Assembly (NCBI GenBank): GCA_947499565.1
Contig: CANMOV010000002.1
Location: 310,001 to 374,000 of the forward strand
Origin: an uncultured Croceitalea sp.
GTDB lineage: Bacteria > Bacteroidota > Bacteroidia > Flavobacteriales > Flavobacteriaceae
Length of the DNA stretch: 64,000 bases
Direction: 5' to 3'
Shown: positions 33,945 to 44,039 of the stretch, in pieces
Position numbering within the stretch: position 1 is the first letter of the stretch
Layout of the letters: each line of letters opens with the position of its first letter
The notes under the pieces: model-generated
What the model saw: the letters and a program-made list of their open reading frames with translations, nothing else
Told to the model about the DNA's origin: nothing
Databases searched by the model: none
Made by a program: the position numbers and the translations under genes

Positions 33945-35099
33945 ATGAAAAAAATTCAAATGGTTGACCTTGGAGGTCAGTACCAAGGAATAAAAGAGCA
34001 AGTAAATTCATCAATCTCCAATGTACTAGATTCTTCGGCATTTATTAATGGTCCAGAAGTTCATGCTTTTCAAAAAGAATTGGAGGAATATCTAAATATT
34101 AAACATGTTATCCCTTGTGCTAATGGTACGGATGCCCTACAGATATGTATGATGGGACTGGGTTTGCAACCAGGAGATGAGGTTATTACGGCAGACTTTA
34201 CTTTTGCAGCTACCGTTGAGGTCATAGCGTTACTGCAGTTAACCCCAGTTTTGGTAGACGTAGAGCCAGATACTTTTAATATTGATATAGCTGCTATAGA
34301 AAAAGCAATTACTCCAAAAACAAAAGCGATAGTTCCAGTGCACCTTTTTGGCCAATGTGCGAATATGGATGCTATTATGGATTTGGCAGATAAACATAAT
34401 TTATTTGTTATTGAAGATAACGCGCAAGGTATAGGAGCTAAACATACTTTTAAGGATGGCACTAAAAATATGTCCGGAACTATTGGTCATGTAGCTTCAA
34501 CTTCGTTTTTTCCTTCAAAGAATTTAGGTTGTTATGGTGATGGAGGAGCAATTTTTACTAATGATGATGATTTAGCACATACCATACGTGGTATGGTAAA
34601 TCATGGAATGTATAAAAGGTATCATCATGATGTAGTTGGAGTAAATTCTAGATTGGATTCTATTCAAGCTGCAGTTTTAAGGGCTAAGCTGCCCAATTTA
34701 GATGAATACAATAGGAAAAGGCGGGAGGCAGCACAAAAATATTCTTCGGCATTAAAAAATCACGAACATATTTTAGTCCCAAAAACCGTTAATGGTTGTG
34801 ATGGAATCTGTGATACTTGTGATTGTCATGTATTTCACCAATATACCTTGCGAATATTAAATGGAAAGAGAGATGAGTTGGTACAACATTTAAATGATAA
34901 TGGAATTCCATGTGGAGTATATTATCCAATTCCTTTACACAAGCAAAAAGCTTATGTTGATGAACGTTATAATGAAGCAGATTTCCCGGTAACCAATCTA
35001 TTGGTAAAAGAAGTAATTTCTTTGCCAATGCATACGGAATTGGATAATGAGCAGATAGACTATATTACTGCAATGATTATCGAATTTGTTAATCGATAA
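33945..35099 (+). CDS. DegT/DnrJ/EryC1/StrS family PLP aminotransferase
   Basis: 384 residues. It is a PLP-dependent sugar aminotransferase making amino sugars from keto-sugar nucleotides. Signatures: CANGTDALQICMMGLG (phosphate-binding helix), IEDNAQGIGA (Asp holding the pyridine), and Lys192 in STSFFPSKNLGCYGDGG, the internal aldimine. A Cys-rich insert GCDGICDTCDCHVFHQYTL follows near residue 285, unusual for the family. A TAATTTTG box (33920-33927) may be its -7 element. With galE and waaA around it, an O-antigen or capsule sugar is the likely product. Confidence 0.9.
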   Translation: MKKIQMVDLGGQYQGIKEQVNSSISNVLDSSAFINGPEVHAFQKELEEYLNIKHVIPCANGTDALQICMMGLGLQPGDEVITADFTFAATVEVIALLQLTPVLVDVEPDTFNIDIAAIEKAITPKTKAIVPVHLFGQCANMDAIMDLADKHNLFVIEDNAQGIGAKHTFKDGTKNMSGTIGHVASTSFFPSKNLGCYGDGGAIFTNDDDLAHTIRGMVNHGMYKRYHHDVVGVNSRLDSIQAAVLRAKLPNLDEYNRKRREAAQKYSSALKNHEHILVPKTVNGCDGICDTCDCHVFHQYTLRILNGKRDELVQHLNDNGIPCGVYYPIPLHKQKAYVDERYNEADFPVTNLLVKEVISLPMHTELDNEQIDYITAMIIEFVNR

Positions 35100-35141
35100 C
35101 GTGTTTTGAACATATATTTGATGCTCTTTTAAGAAGTTATT

Positions 35142-36158
35142 ATGAAGATTCTTGTTACTGGAGGTTTAGGTTTTATTGGTTCACACACAGTTGTGGAACT
35201 TCAAAATAAAGGTTTTGAGGTGGTGATTGTAGATAACCTATCTAATGCTTCAGAGAAAGTTATAGACGGCATTATTGCTATAACCGGAAAAAAACCCCTA
35301 TTTGAAAATTTTGATTTAAGAGATAAACCAAAAGTTGAAGACTTCTTCTCCAGGCATAATGATATTGAAGGGGTAATTCATTTTGCGGCTTCAAAAGCAG
35401 TTGGTGAGAGTGTGGAAAAACCTTTGCTATATTATGAAAATAACCTTGGGGTATTAACCTACATCCTTCAAGAGCTATCAAAAAAAGGAAGTGCAAATTT
35501 TATATTCAGTTCCTCATGCACGGTTTATGGGCAGGCGGATAAAATGCCTATAACTGAGGATGCTCCTGTAAAACCAGCAGAATCTCCTTATGGAAACACA
35601 AAACAAGTAGGAGAAGAAATCATACAAGACACTTGTAAAGTTACACCACATATATCTGCAATAGCATTGCGCTACTTTAATCCTTTTGGAGCCCATCCAA
35701 GCGTAGAAATAGGAGAATTGCCTAGCGGAGTGCCTCAAAATTTAGTGCCATTTATTACACAAACAGGTATAGGCTTACGTGAGCAACTTTCTGTTTTTGG
35801 TGATGATTACCCTACAGCAGATGGAACTTGTATTCGAGATTACATTCATGTGGTAGATTTAGCTAAGGCTCATGTGGCAGCACTACAGCGTTTAGTAAAT
35901 GATGAAAATGAAGAAAATTATGAGGTTTTTAACCTTGGAACGGGAACAGGGAGTTCCGTTTTAGAGGTTATTAAAAGTTTTGAGCGAGTATCAGGAAAAA
36001 AACTAAACTACAAAATTGTGCGGAGAAGAGCAGGGGATGTAATTGAGGCCTATGCCGATACTACAAAAGCAAATGCAGTTTTAGGCTGGAGAGCGGAATC
36101 AACATTAGATGAAGCTATGAAATCTGCCTGGGACTGGGAACAAAAAATAAGAAGCTAA
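35142..36158 (+). CDS. galE: UDP-glucose 4-epimerase
   Basis: 338 residues, short-chain dehydrogenase fold. GGLGFIGSHT (residues 7-16) is the NAD-binding loop. Ser124 in SSSCTVYG and the pair Tyr150/Lys154 in SPYGNTKQ form the catalytic triad. LRYFNPFGAHPS and the C-terminal RRAGDVIEAYADT are the GalE substrate-site motifs. It interconverts UDP-glucose and UDP-galactose. It follows the aminotransferase gene after 42 bases on the same strand, and a clear terminator (36181-36206) ends the unit. Confidence 0.95.
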   Translation: MKILVTGGLGFIGSHTVVELQNKGFEVVIVDNLSNASEKVIDGIIAITGKKPLFENFDLRDKPKVEDFFSRHNDIEGVIHFAASKAVGESVEKPLLYYENNLGVLTYILQELSKKGSANFIFSSSCTVYGQADKMPITEDAPVKPAESPYGNTKQVGEEIIQDTCKVTPHISAIALRYFNPFGAHPSVEIGELPSGVPQNLVPFITQTGIGLREQLSVFGDDYPTADGTCIRDYIHVVDLAKAHVAALQRLVNDENEENYEVFNLGTGTGSSVLEVIKSFERVSGKKLNYKIVRRRAGDVIEAYADTTKANAVLGWRAESTLDEAMKSAWDWEQKIRS

Positions 36159-36180
36159 AGTATATGAATTCTAGAATTGA

Positions 36181-36206
36181 GCCCAACCAAAGTGTTGGGC
36201 TTTTTT
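36181..36206 (+). terminator. Terminator after galE
   Basis: GCCCAAC (36181-36187) pairs with GTTGGGC (36194-36200) around CAAAGT, followed by a run of six T. It lies 22 bases past the galE stop. Confidence 0.88.
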
Positions 36207-36245
36207 ATTTAGTACTTTTAAAGAAATAAATTAAACCAACCAGAA

Positions 36246-37517
36246 ATGAAAAACTTAGCGCTCCTTTTTTCCCTCTTTTCATGTTTTTTAATTACAGCTC
36301 AAAAAACCTATTTACAATGTGGGGCAATTATAGATGTAGCGTCCGGGAAAACCTTATCGGATAAGACAATTGTTGTTTCAGGAAATACAATTGAAGCTAT
36401 TAAAGATGGATTTATAGGTGGTTCAGTAAATGATGAGGTTATAGATTTAAAAGATAAAACTGTGCTGCCAGGTTTTATAGATATGCATGTGCACATGGAA
36501 TCGGAATTTAACCCTCAGGTTTATATAAAAAGATTTACTAATAATGATGCAGATGTGGCATTTGAGTCGGCAGTAAATGCAAAAAAGACTTTACTAGCTG
36601 GTTTTACTACAGTTCGTGATTTAGGAGGTTCTGGTGTAAATATCTCACTTAGAAATGCGATTAATAAAGGTTTAGTAGTAGGCCCACGCATTTTTACTTC
36701 TGGCAAGGCATTGGCAACTACTGGCGGTCATGCCGACCCTACAAATGGAATGAAAGCAGATTTAATGGGTGACCCTGGACCAAAAGATGGGGTAGTAAAT
36801 TCCCCAGCTGATGGTAAAAAGGCAGTGCGTCAGCGTTATAAAAATGGTGCAGATGTTATAAAGATTACTGCGACGGGAGGCGTTCTTAGTGTGGCAAAAA
36901 GCGGTCATAATCCACAATTTACTTTAGAGGAAATAAAAGCCATTACAAGTACTGCAAAAAATTATGGAATGTCTGTCGCGGCGCATGCACACGGGGATGA
37001 AGGAATGAAATTAGCAATTATTGGAGGTGTAAGTACCATAGAGCATGGCTCTTTTATGAGTGAAGAGACTATGGAATTAATGATTAAAAACAACTGCTTT
37101 TTAATACCTACCATAAGCGCAGGAAAGCAAGTGGCTGAAAAAGCAAAGCAACCTGGTTTTTTCCCTCCAGTAGTCGCTAGAAAGGCTTTAGAAATTGGAC
37201 CTATTCACCAAGAAACAATGGCTAAGGCCTACAAAAAAGGGGTGCCAATGGGTTTTGGCACTGATGCTGGAGTGTTTCCACATGGGAAAAACGCCATAGA
37301 ATTTGGCTACTTATTAGAAGCAGGAATTCCATTAAAAGAATCGCTCAAAGCAGCTACCATTATTAATGCTAAGTTATTAGGAATGGATAATTTAGGACAG
37401 CTTAAAAAAGGATTTATTGCAGATATCATTGCAGTAGATGAAAATCCATTTAAAGACGTAACTACTTTAGAAAGCGTAAATTTTGTTATGAAAGAGGGTA
37501 AGGTTTACAAACAGTAG
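36246..37517 (+). CDS. Exported metal-dependent amidohydrolase
   Basis: 423 residues. A signal peptide (about 1-18, ending LITAQ) is followed by the amidohydrolase barrel: FIDMHVHME (HxH metal pair), TATGG with an expected carbamylated Lys upstream in DVIKITATGG, AAHAHGDEGM, IEHGSFM and GFGTDAGVFPHG. The EMK/EDI edges fit the imidazolonepropionase-like, Xaa-Pro dipeptidase group of exported amidohydrolases. The substrate is probably a peptide or amide in the periplasm. It is a single gene with a short hypothetical gene 47 bases after it. Confidence 0.88.
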   Translation: MKNLALLFSLFSCFLITAQKTYLQCGAIIDVASGKTLSDKTIVVSGNTIEAIKDGFIGGSVNDEVIDLKDKTVLPGFIDMHVHMESEFNPQVYIKRFTNNDADVAFESAVNAKKTLLAGFTTVRDLGGSGVNISLRNAINKGLVVGPRIFTSGKALATTGGHADPTNGMKADLMGDPGPKDGVVNSPADGKKAVRQRYKNGADVIKITATGGVLSVAKSGHNPQFTLEEIKAITSTAKNYGMSVAAHAHGDEGMKLAIIGGVSTIEHGSFMSEETMELMIKNNCFLIPTISAGKQVAEKAKQPGFFPPVVARKALEIGPIHQETMAKAYKKGVPMGFGTDAGVFPHGKNAIEFGYLLEAGIPLKESLKAATIINAKLLGMDNLGQLKKGFIADIIAVDENPFKDVTTLESVNFVMKEGKVYKQ

Positions 37518-37564
37518 TTATACTTAGAGAGGCAGTTGCAGAAAATGGTATTTGAGCTATATTG

Positions 37565-37921
37565 ATGGATAAGTTTCGATTTAAAAATACTATTGAAATT
37601 CTTGAAGAAGCTCAAAAACTGGGTCTTTTTGAAAAGTTACTAACGCAACTTGAAAAAGATTTTGAATTGGCCAATGTAGAATGGCACCCTTTAAGTCCTA
37701 TTTCTTTCGAATCTTTGGTAACCCAGCTTCAGGAAAAATTCTATGTTTTATTGTTAGAAAAGTTTTCGGATTATCTTAATTTGTTATATGTTATTGATGT
37801 TCCAGAAAAAGAGTTTAAAGAAATAAAATCTTCTGATGTGGTTGAAATTTCTAAGGAAGTCAGCTTCCTTATATTAAAAAGAATATTTCAGAAAGTCTGG
37901 TTGAAAGCTAAATATGTGTAG
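37565..37921 (+). CDS. Hypothetical protein
   Basis: 118 residues from ATG 37565 (a TTG three bases earlier is possible). Mostly helical, acidic and without membrane segments; landmarks are ILEEAQKLGLFEKLLTQLEKDF and a central EWHPLSPISFESLVTQLQEKF. No family is recognised. It follows the amidohydrolase gene with a 47-base gap and precedes sucA. Confidence 0.6.
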   Translation: MDKFRFKNTIEILEEAQKLGLFEKLLTQLEKDFELANVEWHPLSPISFESLVTQLQEKFYVLLLEKFSDYLNLLYVIDVPEKEFKEIKSSDVVEISKEVSFLILKRIFQKVWLKAKYV

Positions 37922-38037
37922 AAGGTAATTTAAATAATTAGTTATCCTTCAATTTTAAAGGAGTTCAGTAAAACTACGTCTTCATTTTATTGTATTTTTG
38001 ATAAAATTTTGCTTAAGAATTTTCGACAGTTTACTGT

Positions 38038-40839
38038 ATGGATAAATATTCGTTTTTAAACGCAGCACATACCGCTTTTTTTGCGGAGTTATACGATAAA
38101 TACACTAAAAGCCCAGACAGCGTTGAACCTAGCTGGCGTGCATTTTTTCAAGGCTTTGACTTTGGTTTGGAAAGTTCATTAGATGAGCTGGATATAGCTA
38201 CTTTAGAAAATGGGGGAGTTGCCATGGTAAATGGTCAACAAGTTGAAATCCCACAATCACTTCAAAAAGAGTTTAATGTTATTCGCTTAATAGATGGGTA
38301 TCGTTCGCGTGGGCATCTCTTTACAGAGACAAACCCCGTCCGTGAAAGAAGAAAATACGAGCCTAACCTTGATGTTACCAACTTTGACCTCGCCCAAGAG
38401 GATATGGATACCGTATTTGATGCAGGTAATATTATTGGTATTGGCGCAAGCAGTCTTAAAAAGATTATTAAGCATTTAGAAAGTATTTATTGTGATGCCA
38501 TTGGTGTTGAGTATATGTATATACGCACGCCTGAACGTATCCAGTGGATTCAAGATTGGCTTAATGTTAATGATAATCACCCAAACTATTCTGCTGACGA
38601 GAAGAAGAATATTCTAAGAAAATTAAATGAAGCAGTTTCTTTTGAGGGTTTTCTTCACACTAAATATGTAGGTCAAAAACGATTTTCATTAGAGGGTGGT
38701 GAATCTTTGATTCCTGCTTTGGATATGATTATAGAGAAAGCTGCTGATGCTGGAGTTAAGCAGGTGGTAATGGGAATGGCTCACAGAGGGCGTTTAAGCG
38801 TGTTGACAAATATTTTTGGCAAATCTCCTAAAGATATATTTAGTGAGTTTGATGGTAAAGATTATGAGGAAGCCATTTTTGATGGCGATGTAAAATACCA
38901 TTTGGGATGGACGTCTGTTCGAGAGACAGATTCTGGCAAGATTATGAATATGAACATTGCACCTAACCCATCTCACTTAGAAACTGTAAATGGTATTGTA
39001 GAGGGTATTACTAGAGCAAAACAAGATAGTTCACATCAAGAAAATAATTCGGAAGTACTGCCAATTCTTGTACATGGAGATGCAGCTTTTGCAGGACAAG
39101 GCGTTGCTTATGAGATTATTCAGATGGCACGTTTAGATGGTTATCAAACAGGTGGTACCATCCATATTGTGGTGAATAATCAAATTGGTTTTACCACCAA
39201 TTATTTAGATGCGCGTTCATCTACCTATTGTACAGATGTTGGTAAAGTGACACTTTCTCCAGTTTTACATGTTAATGCTGATGATGCAGAAGCAGTTGTA
39301 CATGCTGCAACATTTGCGTTAGAATATAGAATGCGTTTTAAGCGTGATGTTTTCTTAGACTTATTAGGGTATAGAAAATATGGTCATAATGAAGGTGATG
39401 AGCCTAAATTTACACAACCATTACTTTATAAATCAATATCCAAGCATCAGAACCCAAGAGATATTTATGCTCAGAAATTAATTTCTGAGGGTGTTATCGA
39501 TGAATCTTATGTGAAGCATTTAGAAGAGGAATACAAGAAGAATCTTGAAGAAGATTTAATGGATTCTCGTAAAATAGAAAAAACACGTATTACACCATTC
39601 ATGGATGATGAATGGGAAGGTTTTAAGCAAAAAACGGAAGATGCGATGTTAAAGCCTATTGATACTTCTTATGATTTATCTAAGTTGGATAGCGTAGCTG
39701 CTCGCATTACTAAATTGCCAGAAGGCAAGAAGTTTTTAAGGAAATTAGAACGTTTAGTTGGCGGTCGTCATAAAATGTATTTCGAAGATAATAAGCTAGA
39801 TTGGGCCATGGGAGAGCTACTAGCCTATAGTTCGTTATTAGAGGAGGGCTATGATGTTAGAATGACTGGGCAAGATGTGGAAAGAGGTACTTTTTCGCAT
39901 AGACATGCTGTTATTAAGACGGAGATGCATGAAGAAGAGGTAACCTTGTTAAATGAACTTGGCGACCAACAAAACGGGAAATTCCATATATACAATTCAC
40001 TTTTATCAGAATATGCTGTCATGGCATTTGACTATGGTTATGCAATGGCTAGCCCAAATACCTTAACTATTTGGGAAGCACAATTTGGGGATTTTAGTAA
40101 TGGTGCACAAATTGTGATTGATCAATATTTATCTTCAGCAGAAGACAAATGGAAACTTCAAAATGGTTTGGTACTATTATTACCGCACGGTTATGAAGGA
40201 CAAGGAGCGGAACATTCTTCTGCTCGTATGGAACGTTACTTACAACTTTGTGCAAAAGACAATATGTATGTTACTGATGTAACTACACCGGCAAACATGT
40301 TTCATTTGTTAAGACGTCAAATGAAAGCAAAGTTTAGAAAGCCTTTGGTGGTTTTTACCCCAAAAAGTTTACTTAGGCATCCTAAGGTGGTTTCAACCAA
40401 AGAAGAGTTGGCAAACGGAAGCTTCCAAGAGTTAATAGATGATGAAAAAGCTACTGCTGCAAAGACAAAATCTTTAGTCTTCTGTACGGGTAAGTTTTAC
40501 TATGATTTATTAGCTAAGAAAGAAGAATTGGGTAGAGAAGATGTAGCCTTAGTAAGGCTAGAACAATTATTCCCTATTCCTGCAAATGCAATGCGAAAGC
40601 TTATTAAAAAATACAATAAAGCTGATGAAATTGTATGGGCCCAGGAAGAACCAAGAAACATGGGGGCTTGGGGTCATTTGTTAATGCATTTGGATGAAGC
40701 TAAAAACTTTAGGGTTGCTTCAAGAAGATTTTATGGAGCGCCTGCAGCAGGCAGTGCTGTGCGTTCTAAAAGGAGACACGAACAAGTTATAGCATATGTC
40801 TTTGATAAAACCAAGGACAATTTTAAAATAAAAAAATAA
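38038..40839 (+). CDS. sucA: 2-oxoglutarate dehydrogenase E1 component
   Basis: 933 residues, full length. With E2 and E3 it decarboxylates 2-oxoglutarate to succinyl-CoA in the citric acid cycle. The N-terminal [18 protein letters not shown] motif is the E2-binding end. The thiamine pyrophosphate part has [26 protein letters not shown] and [10 protein letters not shown]. The C-terminal transketolase-like part has [26 protein letters not shown] and [16 protein letters not shown]. Start ATG 38038 is preceded by a TATTTTTG box (37993-38000) that may be the promoter. The E2 gene follows after 26 bases. Confidence 0.97.
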   Translation: MDKYSFLNAAHTAFFAELYDKYTKSPDSVEPSWRAFFQGFDFGLESSLDELDIATLENGGVAMVNGQQVEIPQSLQKEFNVIRLIDGYRSRGHLFTETNPVRERRKYEPNLDVTNFDLAQEDMDTVFDAGNIIGIGASSLKKIIKHLESIYCDAIGVEYMYIRTPERIQWIQDWLNVNDNHPNYSADEKKNILRKLNEAVSFEGFLHTKYVGQKRFSLEGGESLIPALDMIIEKAADAGVKQVVMGMAHRGRLSVLTNIFGKSPKDIFSEFDGKDYEEAIFDGDVKYHLGWTSVRETDSGKIMNMNIAPNPSHLETVNGIVEGITRAKQDSSHQENNSEVLPILVHGDAAFAGQGVAYEIIQMARLDGYQTGGTIHIVVNNQIGFTTNYLDARSSTYCTDVGKVTLSPVLHVNADDAEAVVHAATFALEYRMRFKRDVFLDLLGYRKYGHNEGDEPKFTQPLLYKSISKHQNPRDIYAQKLISEGVIDESYVKHLEEEYKKNLEEDLMDSRKIEKTRITPFMDDEWEGFKQKTEDAMLKPIDTSYDLSKLDSVAARITKLPEGKKFLRKLERLVGGRHKMYFEDNKLDWAMGELLAYSSLLEEGYDVRMTGQDVERGTFSHRHAVIKTEMHEEEVTLLNELGDQQNGKFHIYNSLLSEYAVMAFDYGYAMASPNTLTIWEAQFGDFSNGAQIVIDQYLSSAEDKWKLQNGLVLLLPHGYEGQGAEHSSARMERYLQLCAKDNMYVTDVTTPANMFHLLRRQMKAKFRKPLVVFTPKSLLRHPKVVSTKEELANGSFQELIDDEKATAAKTKSLVFCTGKFYYDLLAKKEELGREDVALVRLEQLFPIPANAMRKLIKKYNKADEIVWAQEEPRNMGAWGHLLMHLDEAKNFRVASRRFYGAPAAGSAVRSKRRHEQVIAYVFDKTKDNFKIKK

Positions 40840-40865
40840 ACAAACTCGAAATAAAGGAAAATAAG

Positions 40866-42086
40866 ATGATTTTAGAAATGAAAGTTCCCTCACCGGGAGA
40901 GTCTATAACCGAAGTAGAGATTGCAGAATGGTTGGTGCAAGATGGAGATTACGTTGAGAAAGATCAAGCTATTGCTGAGGTGGATTCAGATAAAGCGACT
41001 TTAGAACTTCCTGCTGAAGAAAGTGGAATTATTACACTAAAAGCTGAGGAGGGCGATGCCGTTGCTGTAGGTGAAGTAGTTTGTTTAATAGATACGAGTG
41101 CAGAAAAACCTGCAGGTTCTGATACAAAGACAGAATCAAAAGCTGAAGAGAAAAAAGAGGCCCCTAAAAAGGATACTGCTAAACCAGTTGAAGCTAAAAA
41201 AGAAACTTATGCTTCTGGAACTCCTTCTCCAGCAGCTAAAAAAATATTAGATGAAAAAGGTATTGCTTCTTCCGCTGTAAAAGGAAGTGGTCGTGATGGT
41301 AGAATTACCAAAGAAGATGCTGTAAACGCTGTTCCTTCTATGGGAACACCTACTGGAGGAAGTAGGGGAGAATCACGTTCTAAATTATCAATGCTGCGCA
41401 GAAAAGTAGCCGAACGTTTAGTGGCTGCTAAAAATGAAACAGCAATGTTAACCACTTTTAACGAGGTGGATATGTCTCCTATTTTTGCACTACGTAAGGA
41501 ATATAAAGAAACATTTAAGGCAAAGCATGGCGTTAGTTTAGGCTTCATGTCTTTCTTTACTAAGGCAGTGGTGCGTGCACTAGAAATGTATCCAGCAGTG
41601 AATTCTATGATAGATGGTAAAGAAATGCTTTCCTATGATTTCTGCGATATTAGTATTGCGGTTTCAGGTCCTAAAGGATTAATGGTTCCCGTAATTAGAA
41701 ATGCAGAAAACTTAACTTTTAGAGGGGTAGAGTCCGAGGTTAAACGTTTGGCTATCCGTGCTCGTGAAGGTGAGATTACTGTTGATGAAATGACAGGAGG
41801 AACTTTCACAATAACTAATGGAGGTGTTTTTGGTTCTATGTTATCTACACCTATTATAAATCCACCACAAAGTGCAATTTTAGGGATGCATAATATTGTA
41901 GAGCGACCAATAGTAAAAGATGGAGCAGTAGCAATAGCACCTATTATGTATGTGGCACTTTCTTATGATCATAGAATTATAGATGGTAAAGAATCGGTTG
42001 GCTTTTTAGTTGCTGTTAAGGAAGCATTGGAAAATCCACAAGAATTGTTGATGGATGATAATGTGACTAAAGCCCTTGAATTGTAA
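40866..42086 (+). CDS. sucB: Dihydrolipoamide succinyltransferase (2-oxoglutarate dehydrogenase E2)
   Basis: 406 residues. Lipoyl domain with Lys43 in [11 protein letters not shown], a linker rich in Lys/Glu/Ala/Pro (about 75-118), the peripheral subunit-binding domain ([18 protein letters not shown] and [12 protein letters not shown]), and the catalytic domain with [10 protein letters not shown] at its start and DHRIIDGKE near 375, holding the active His and Asp. It passes succinyl groups from E1 to CoA. It lies 26 bases after sucA; E3 is not in the window. Confidence 0.96.
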   Translation: MILEMKVPSPGESITEVEIAEWLVQDGDYVEKDQAIAEVDSDKATLELPAEESGIITLKAEEGDAVAVGEVVCLIDTSAEKPAGSDTKTESKAEEKKEAPKKDTAKPVEAKKETYASGTPSPAAKKILDEKGIASSAVKGSGRDGRITKEDAVNAVPSMGTPTGGSRGESRSKLSMLRRKVAERLVAAKNETAMLTTFNEVDMSPIFALRKEYKETFKAKHGVSLGFMSFFTKAVVRALEMYPAVNSMIDGKEMLSYDFCDISIAVSGPKGLMVPVIRNAENLTFRGVESEVKRLAIRAREGEITVDEMTGGTFTITNGGVFGSMLSTPIINPPQSAILGMHNIVERPIVKDGAVAIAPIMYVALSYDHRIIDGKESVGFLVAVKEALENPQELLMDDNVTKALEL

Positions 42087-42126
42087 TACTTTTTTAAAAG
42101 TAACGTATGCTAAAGTAAAAACTACA

Positions 42127-42730
42127 GTGAATACAAAAGTCATTTTTTGTTCAATTTTTTTTTTTAGTTGCAAACTCTGTAACTGCTCAATCAAGAAAAG
42201 TAAGGTTTGTAAATAAAGTTGGTGATACCTTAGTAGGCTACGGCCGTATTTTTGAGACTGAATACGATGAAATTTTCGAATTTAAAGAAACTCCACTGGC
42301 TAAAACCAAAAAATATTATTTGTATAATATAGATTTTCATGAGTTTTTTGATAAGGACGATTTCGAACTTGATGAAATAAGAATAGGAGGAGGAACTGAA
42401 GGTGTTGTTTCTGCAAGTGTTCTGTATAGAGGTAAAGTTAACCTTTATATGCATGAAATTAAACATCTGTCATATGCAGACTTTGGAGTAAATGGAATAA
42501 TTCATCGCGGCGGTGGTACTAGTCAAAATTACTATATAAAAAAAGATAAAGACCCTGTTCCTGTATTTGTCTACGGTAAAAGCACTTTATCCTTCGGGAA
42601 AAGTTTCAGAAAAACTGCGATGGAATATTTTAAAGATTGTGATGAACTTGTTGAAAAAATAAGAAAAAGGGAATTCAAACGTAAGCATTTAATAGAAATT
42701 GTCTATTTCTACGATAAAAAATGTAATTAA
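42127..42730 (+). pseudogene. Exported hypothetical protein with a poly-T frameshift in the signal peptide
   Basis: From GTG 42127 the frame codes NTKVIFCSIFF, then meets a run of 11 T (42155-42165). One T fewer would join it to the frame that continues LVANSVTAQSRKVRFVNKVGDT and stays open to the stop at 42730, giving about 200 residues with a good signal peptide. As written, only the part from a TTG at 42320 (136 residues) could be made without the signal peptide. It could be a true pseudogene, a phase-variable gene, slippage-rescued or a sequencing error. The mature part ends with YFKDCDELVEKIRKREFKRKH; no family recognised. Confidence 0.6.
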
Positions 42731-42733
42731 TAA

Positions 42734-43177
42734 TTATTTCAACTTTAAATACAAATACTTTTTATTATAGTCAATAATTGCTTTACCTTTTTTTAGGATA
42801 TCCGCACCTATGATTCCATCTACAGGGAGTGCTTTATGAGCAGTAAGTGCCTCATTAACATGTACCAGGTCAAAAAGCACTATTTTTTGTTTCTTTTTTT
42901 TCCAATTTCCGAGTTGCACTTTGTTTTCGTTGGAAACTAGAGTTTCCATCTCTGTGGCTCCAGCTCCGGCAGCCTTTACTTCGGATGCTTCAGAAACAAG
43001 CTTAAAAAATTCAATTTTATCCATTCCAATACAGGTATTAGAAGCGCCGGTATCCAAAATAAAGCGACCAGAGACACCATTGATTTTTGCCGAAACTTCA
43101 AAATGATTAGTTTCAGTAAGTACCAAGGGTATTCTAGTGTACTTTTTTGTCTCTAGATATTTTTTTAGTGATTTCAT
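42734..43177 (-). CDS. Retropepsin-like aspartic protease domain protein
   Basis: 147 residues. The active-site motif is LDTGAS, with Asp42 in FILDTGASNTCIG. The closing HAL-type region reads ALPVDGIIGADILKK, the second loop of single-domain clan AA proteases. These are expected to work as dimers. There is no signal peptide, so it is likely cytoplasmic. It converges with the frameshifted gene 3 bases away and lies divergent from tatD. A repeat at 43207-43227 separates the two. Substrate unknown. Confidence 0.85.
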   Translation of the reverse strand: MKSLKKYLETKKYTRIPLVLTETNHFEVSAKINGVSGRFILDTGASNTCIGMDKIEFFKLVSEASEVKAAGAGATEMETLVSNENKVQLGNWKKKKQKIVLFDLVHVNEALTAHKALPVDGIIGADILKKGKAIIDYNKKYLYLKLK

Positions 43178-43206
43178 TTTTAAATTAAATTTTCACAAGG
43201 GATGTC

Positions 43207-43227
43207 ATCCTTAGCTTATCGAAGGAT
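43207..43227. repeat. Intergenic hairpin ATCCTT/AAGGAT
   Basis: ATCCTT (43207-43212) and AAGGAT (43222-43227) form a stem around AGCTTATCG. The TAGCTTATCGAAG core is one or two bases different from GAGCTTGTCGAAG in the element at 3370-3398. Confidence 0.5.
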
Positions 43228-43262
43228 AATAATATTGTTAAAGATAAACTTATTTTTGCCAG

Positions 43263-44030
43263 ATGATTATAACAGATACGCATACGCATTTATACAGTGA
43301 GGCCTTTGATGATGATAGAGATGAAATGATTACAAGAGCTATTGGTGCAGGAATAAATAGATTCTTTATTCCAGCTATTGATTCTACATACACACAGTCT
43401 ATGTACAAATTGGAAGAATCATATCCGGACAATATATTTCTAATGATGGGGCTGCACCCTACACATGTTAAGGAGAATTTTTATGAAGAGTTAAAACATG
43501 TAGAAGAACAGCTAGCAAAGCGAAAGTTCTATGCAATTGGCGAAATAGGAATTGATTTGTATTGGGATAAAACCTTTTTAAAACAACAGCAAGAAGCATT
43601 TGTAGCTCAAATACGATTGGCAAAAAAACATAAGCTTCCTATAGTAATACATTGTCGCGAGGCTTTCGATGAGATTTTTGAAATTTTAGAACAAGAAAAA
43701 AATCAAGATTTGTACGGAATCTTTCATTGCTTCACAGGGACTATCGAACAAGCTCACAAGGCGATTTCCTATGGAATGAAATTGGGGATAGGAGGTGTCG
43801 CTACTTTTAAAAATGGAAAGATAGACCAGTTTTTAAACCAGATAGCTATAAAACATATTGTATTAGAAACGGATTCACCTTATTTGGCTCCTGTTCCGTA
43901 TCGCGGGAAGCGTAATGAAAGTTTGTACATACTACAAGTATTGGAAAAAATGGCTTTAATTTACAGTTTAAGTCAGACAGTGATTGCAGAAATCACAACA
44001 GAGAATTCTAAAGAAGTGTTTGGCGTTTAG
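43263..44030 (+). CDS. tatD: TatD family metal-dependent deoxyribonuclease
   Basis: 255 residues, TIM-barrel nuclease. Metal ligands: His7 and His9 in TDTHTHL, Glu in IGEIGIDLYWD, His in PIVIHCREAF, His in GIFHCFTG and Asp in LETDSPYLAP. The family has 3'-5' DNase activity and is linked to DNA repair and quality control. Length is normal. It is followed 9 bases later by the asparaginase gene, a neighbourhood common in flavobacteria. Confidence 0.92.
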   Translation: MIITDTHTHLYSEAFDDDRDEMITRAIGAGINRFFIPAIDSTYTQSMYKLEESYPDNIFLMMGLHPTHVKENFYEELKHVEEQLAKRKFYAIGEIGIDLYWDKTFLKQQQEAFVAQIRLAKKHKLPIVIHCREAFDEIFEILEQEKNQDLYGIFHCFTGTIEQAHKAISYGMKLGIGGVATFKNGKIDQFLNQIAIKHIVLETDSPYLAPVPYRGKRNESLYILQVLEKMALIYSLSQTVIAEITTENSKEVFGV

Positions 44031-44039
44031 ATGTAAATA

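Noticed and set aside
34070-34462. 130-codon ORF opposite the DegT gene
   Set aside because: Shadow frame with no family resemblance; the plus strand is clearly coding.
42320-42730. TTG 42320 as the start of the exported hypothetical gene
   Set aside because: The same frame continues upstream without stop to an intact signal peptide that needs a one-base change in a T run, so 42320 is not the natural start.
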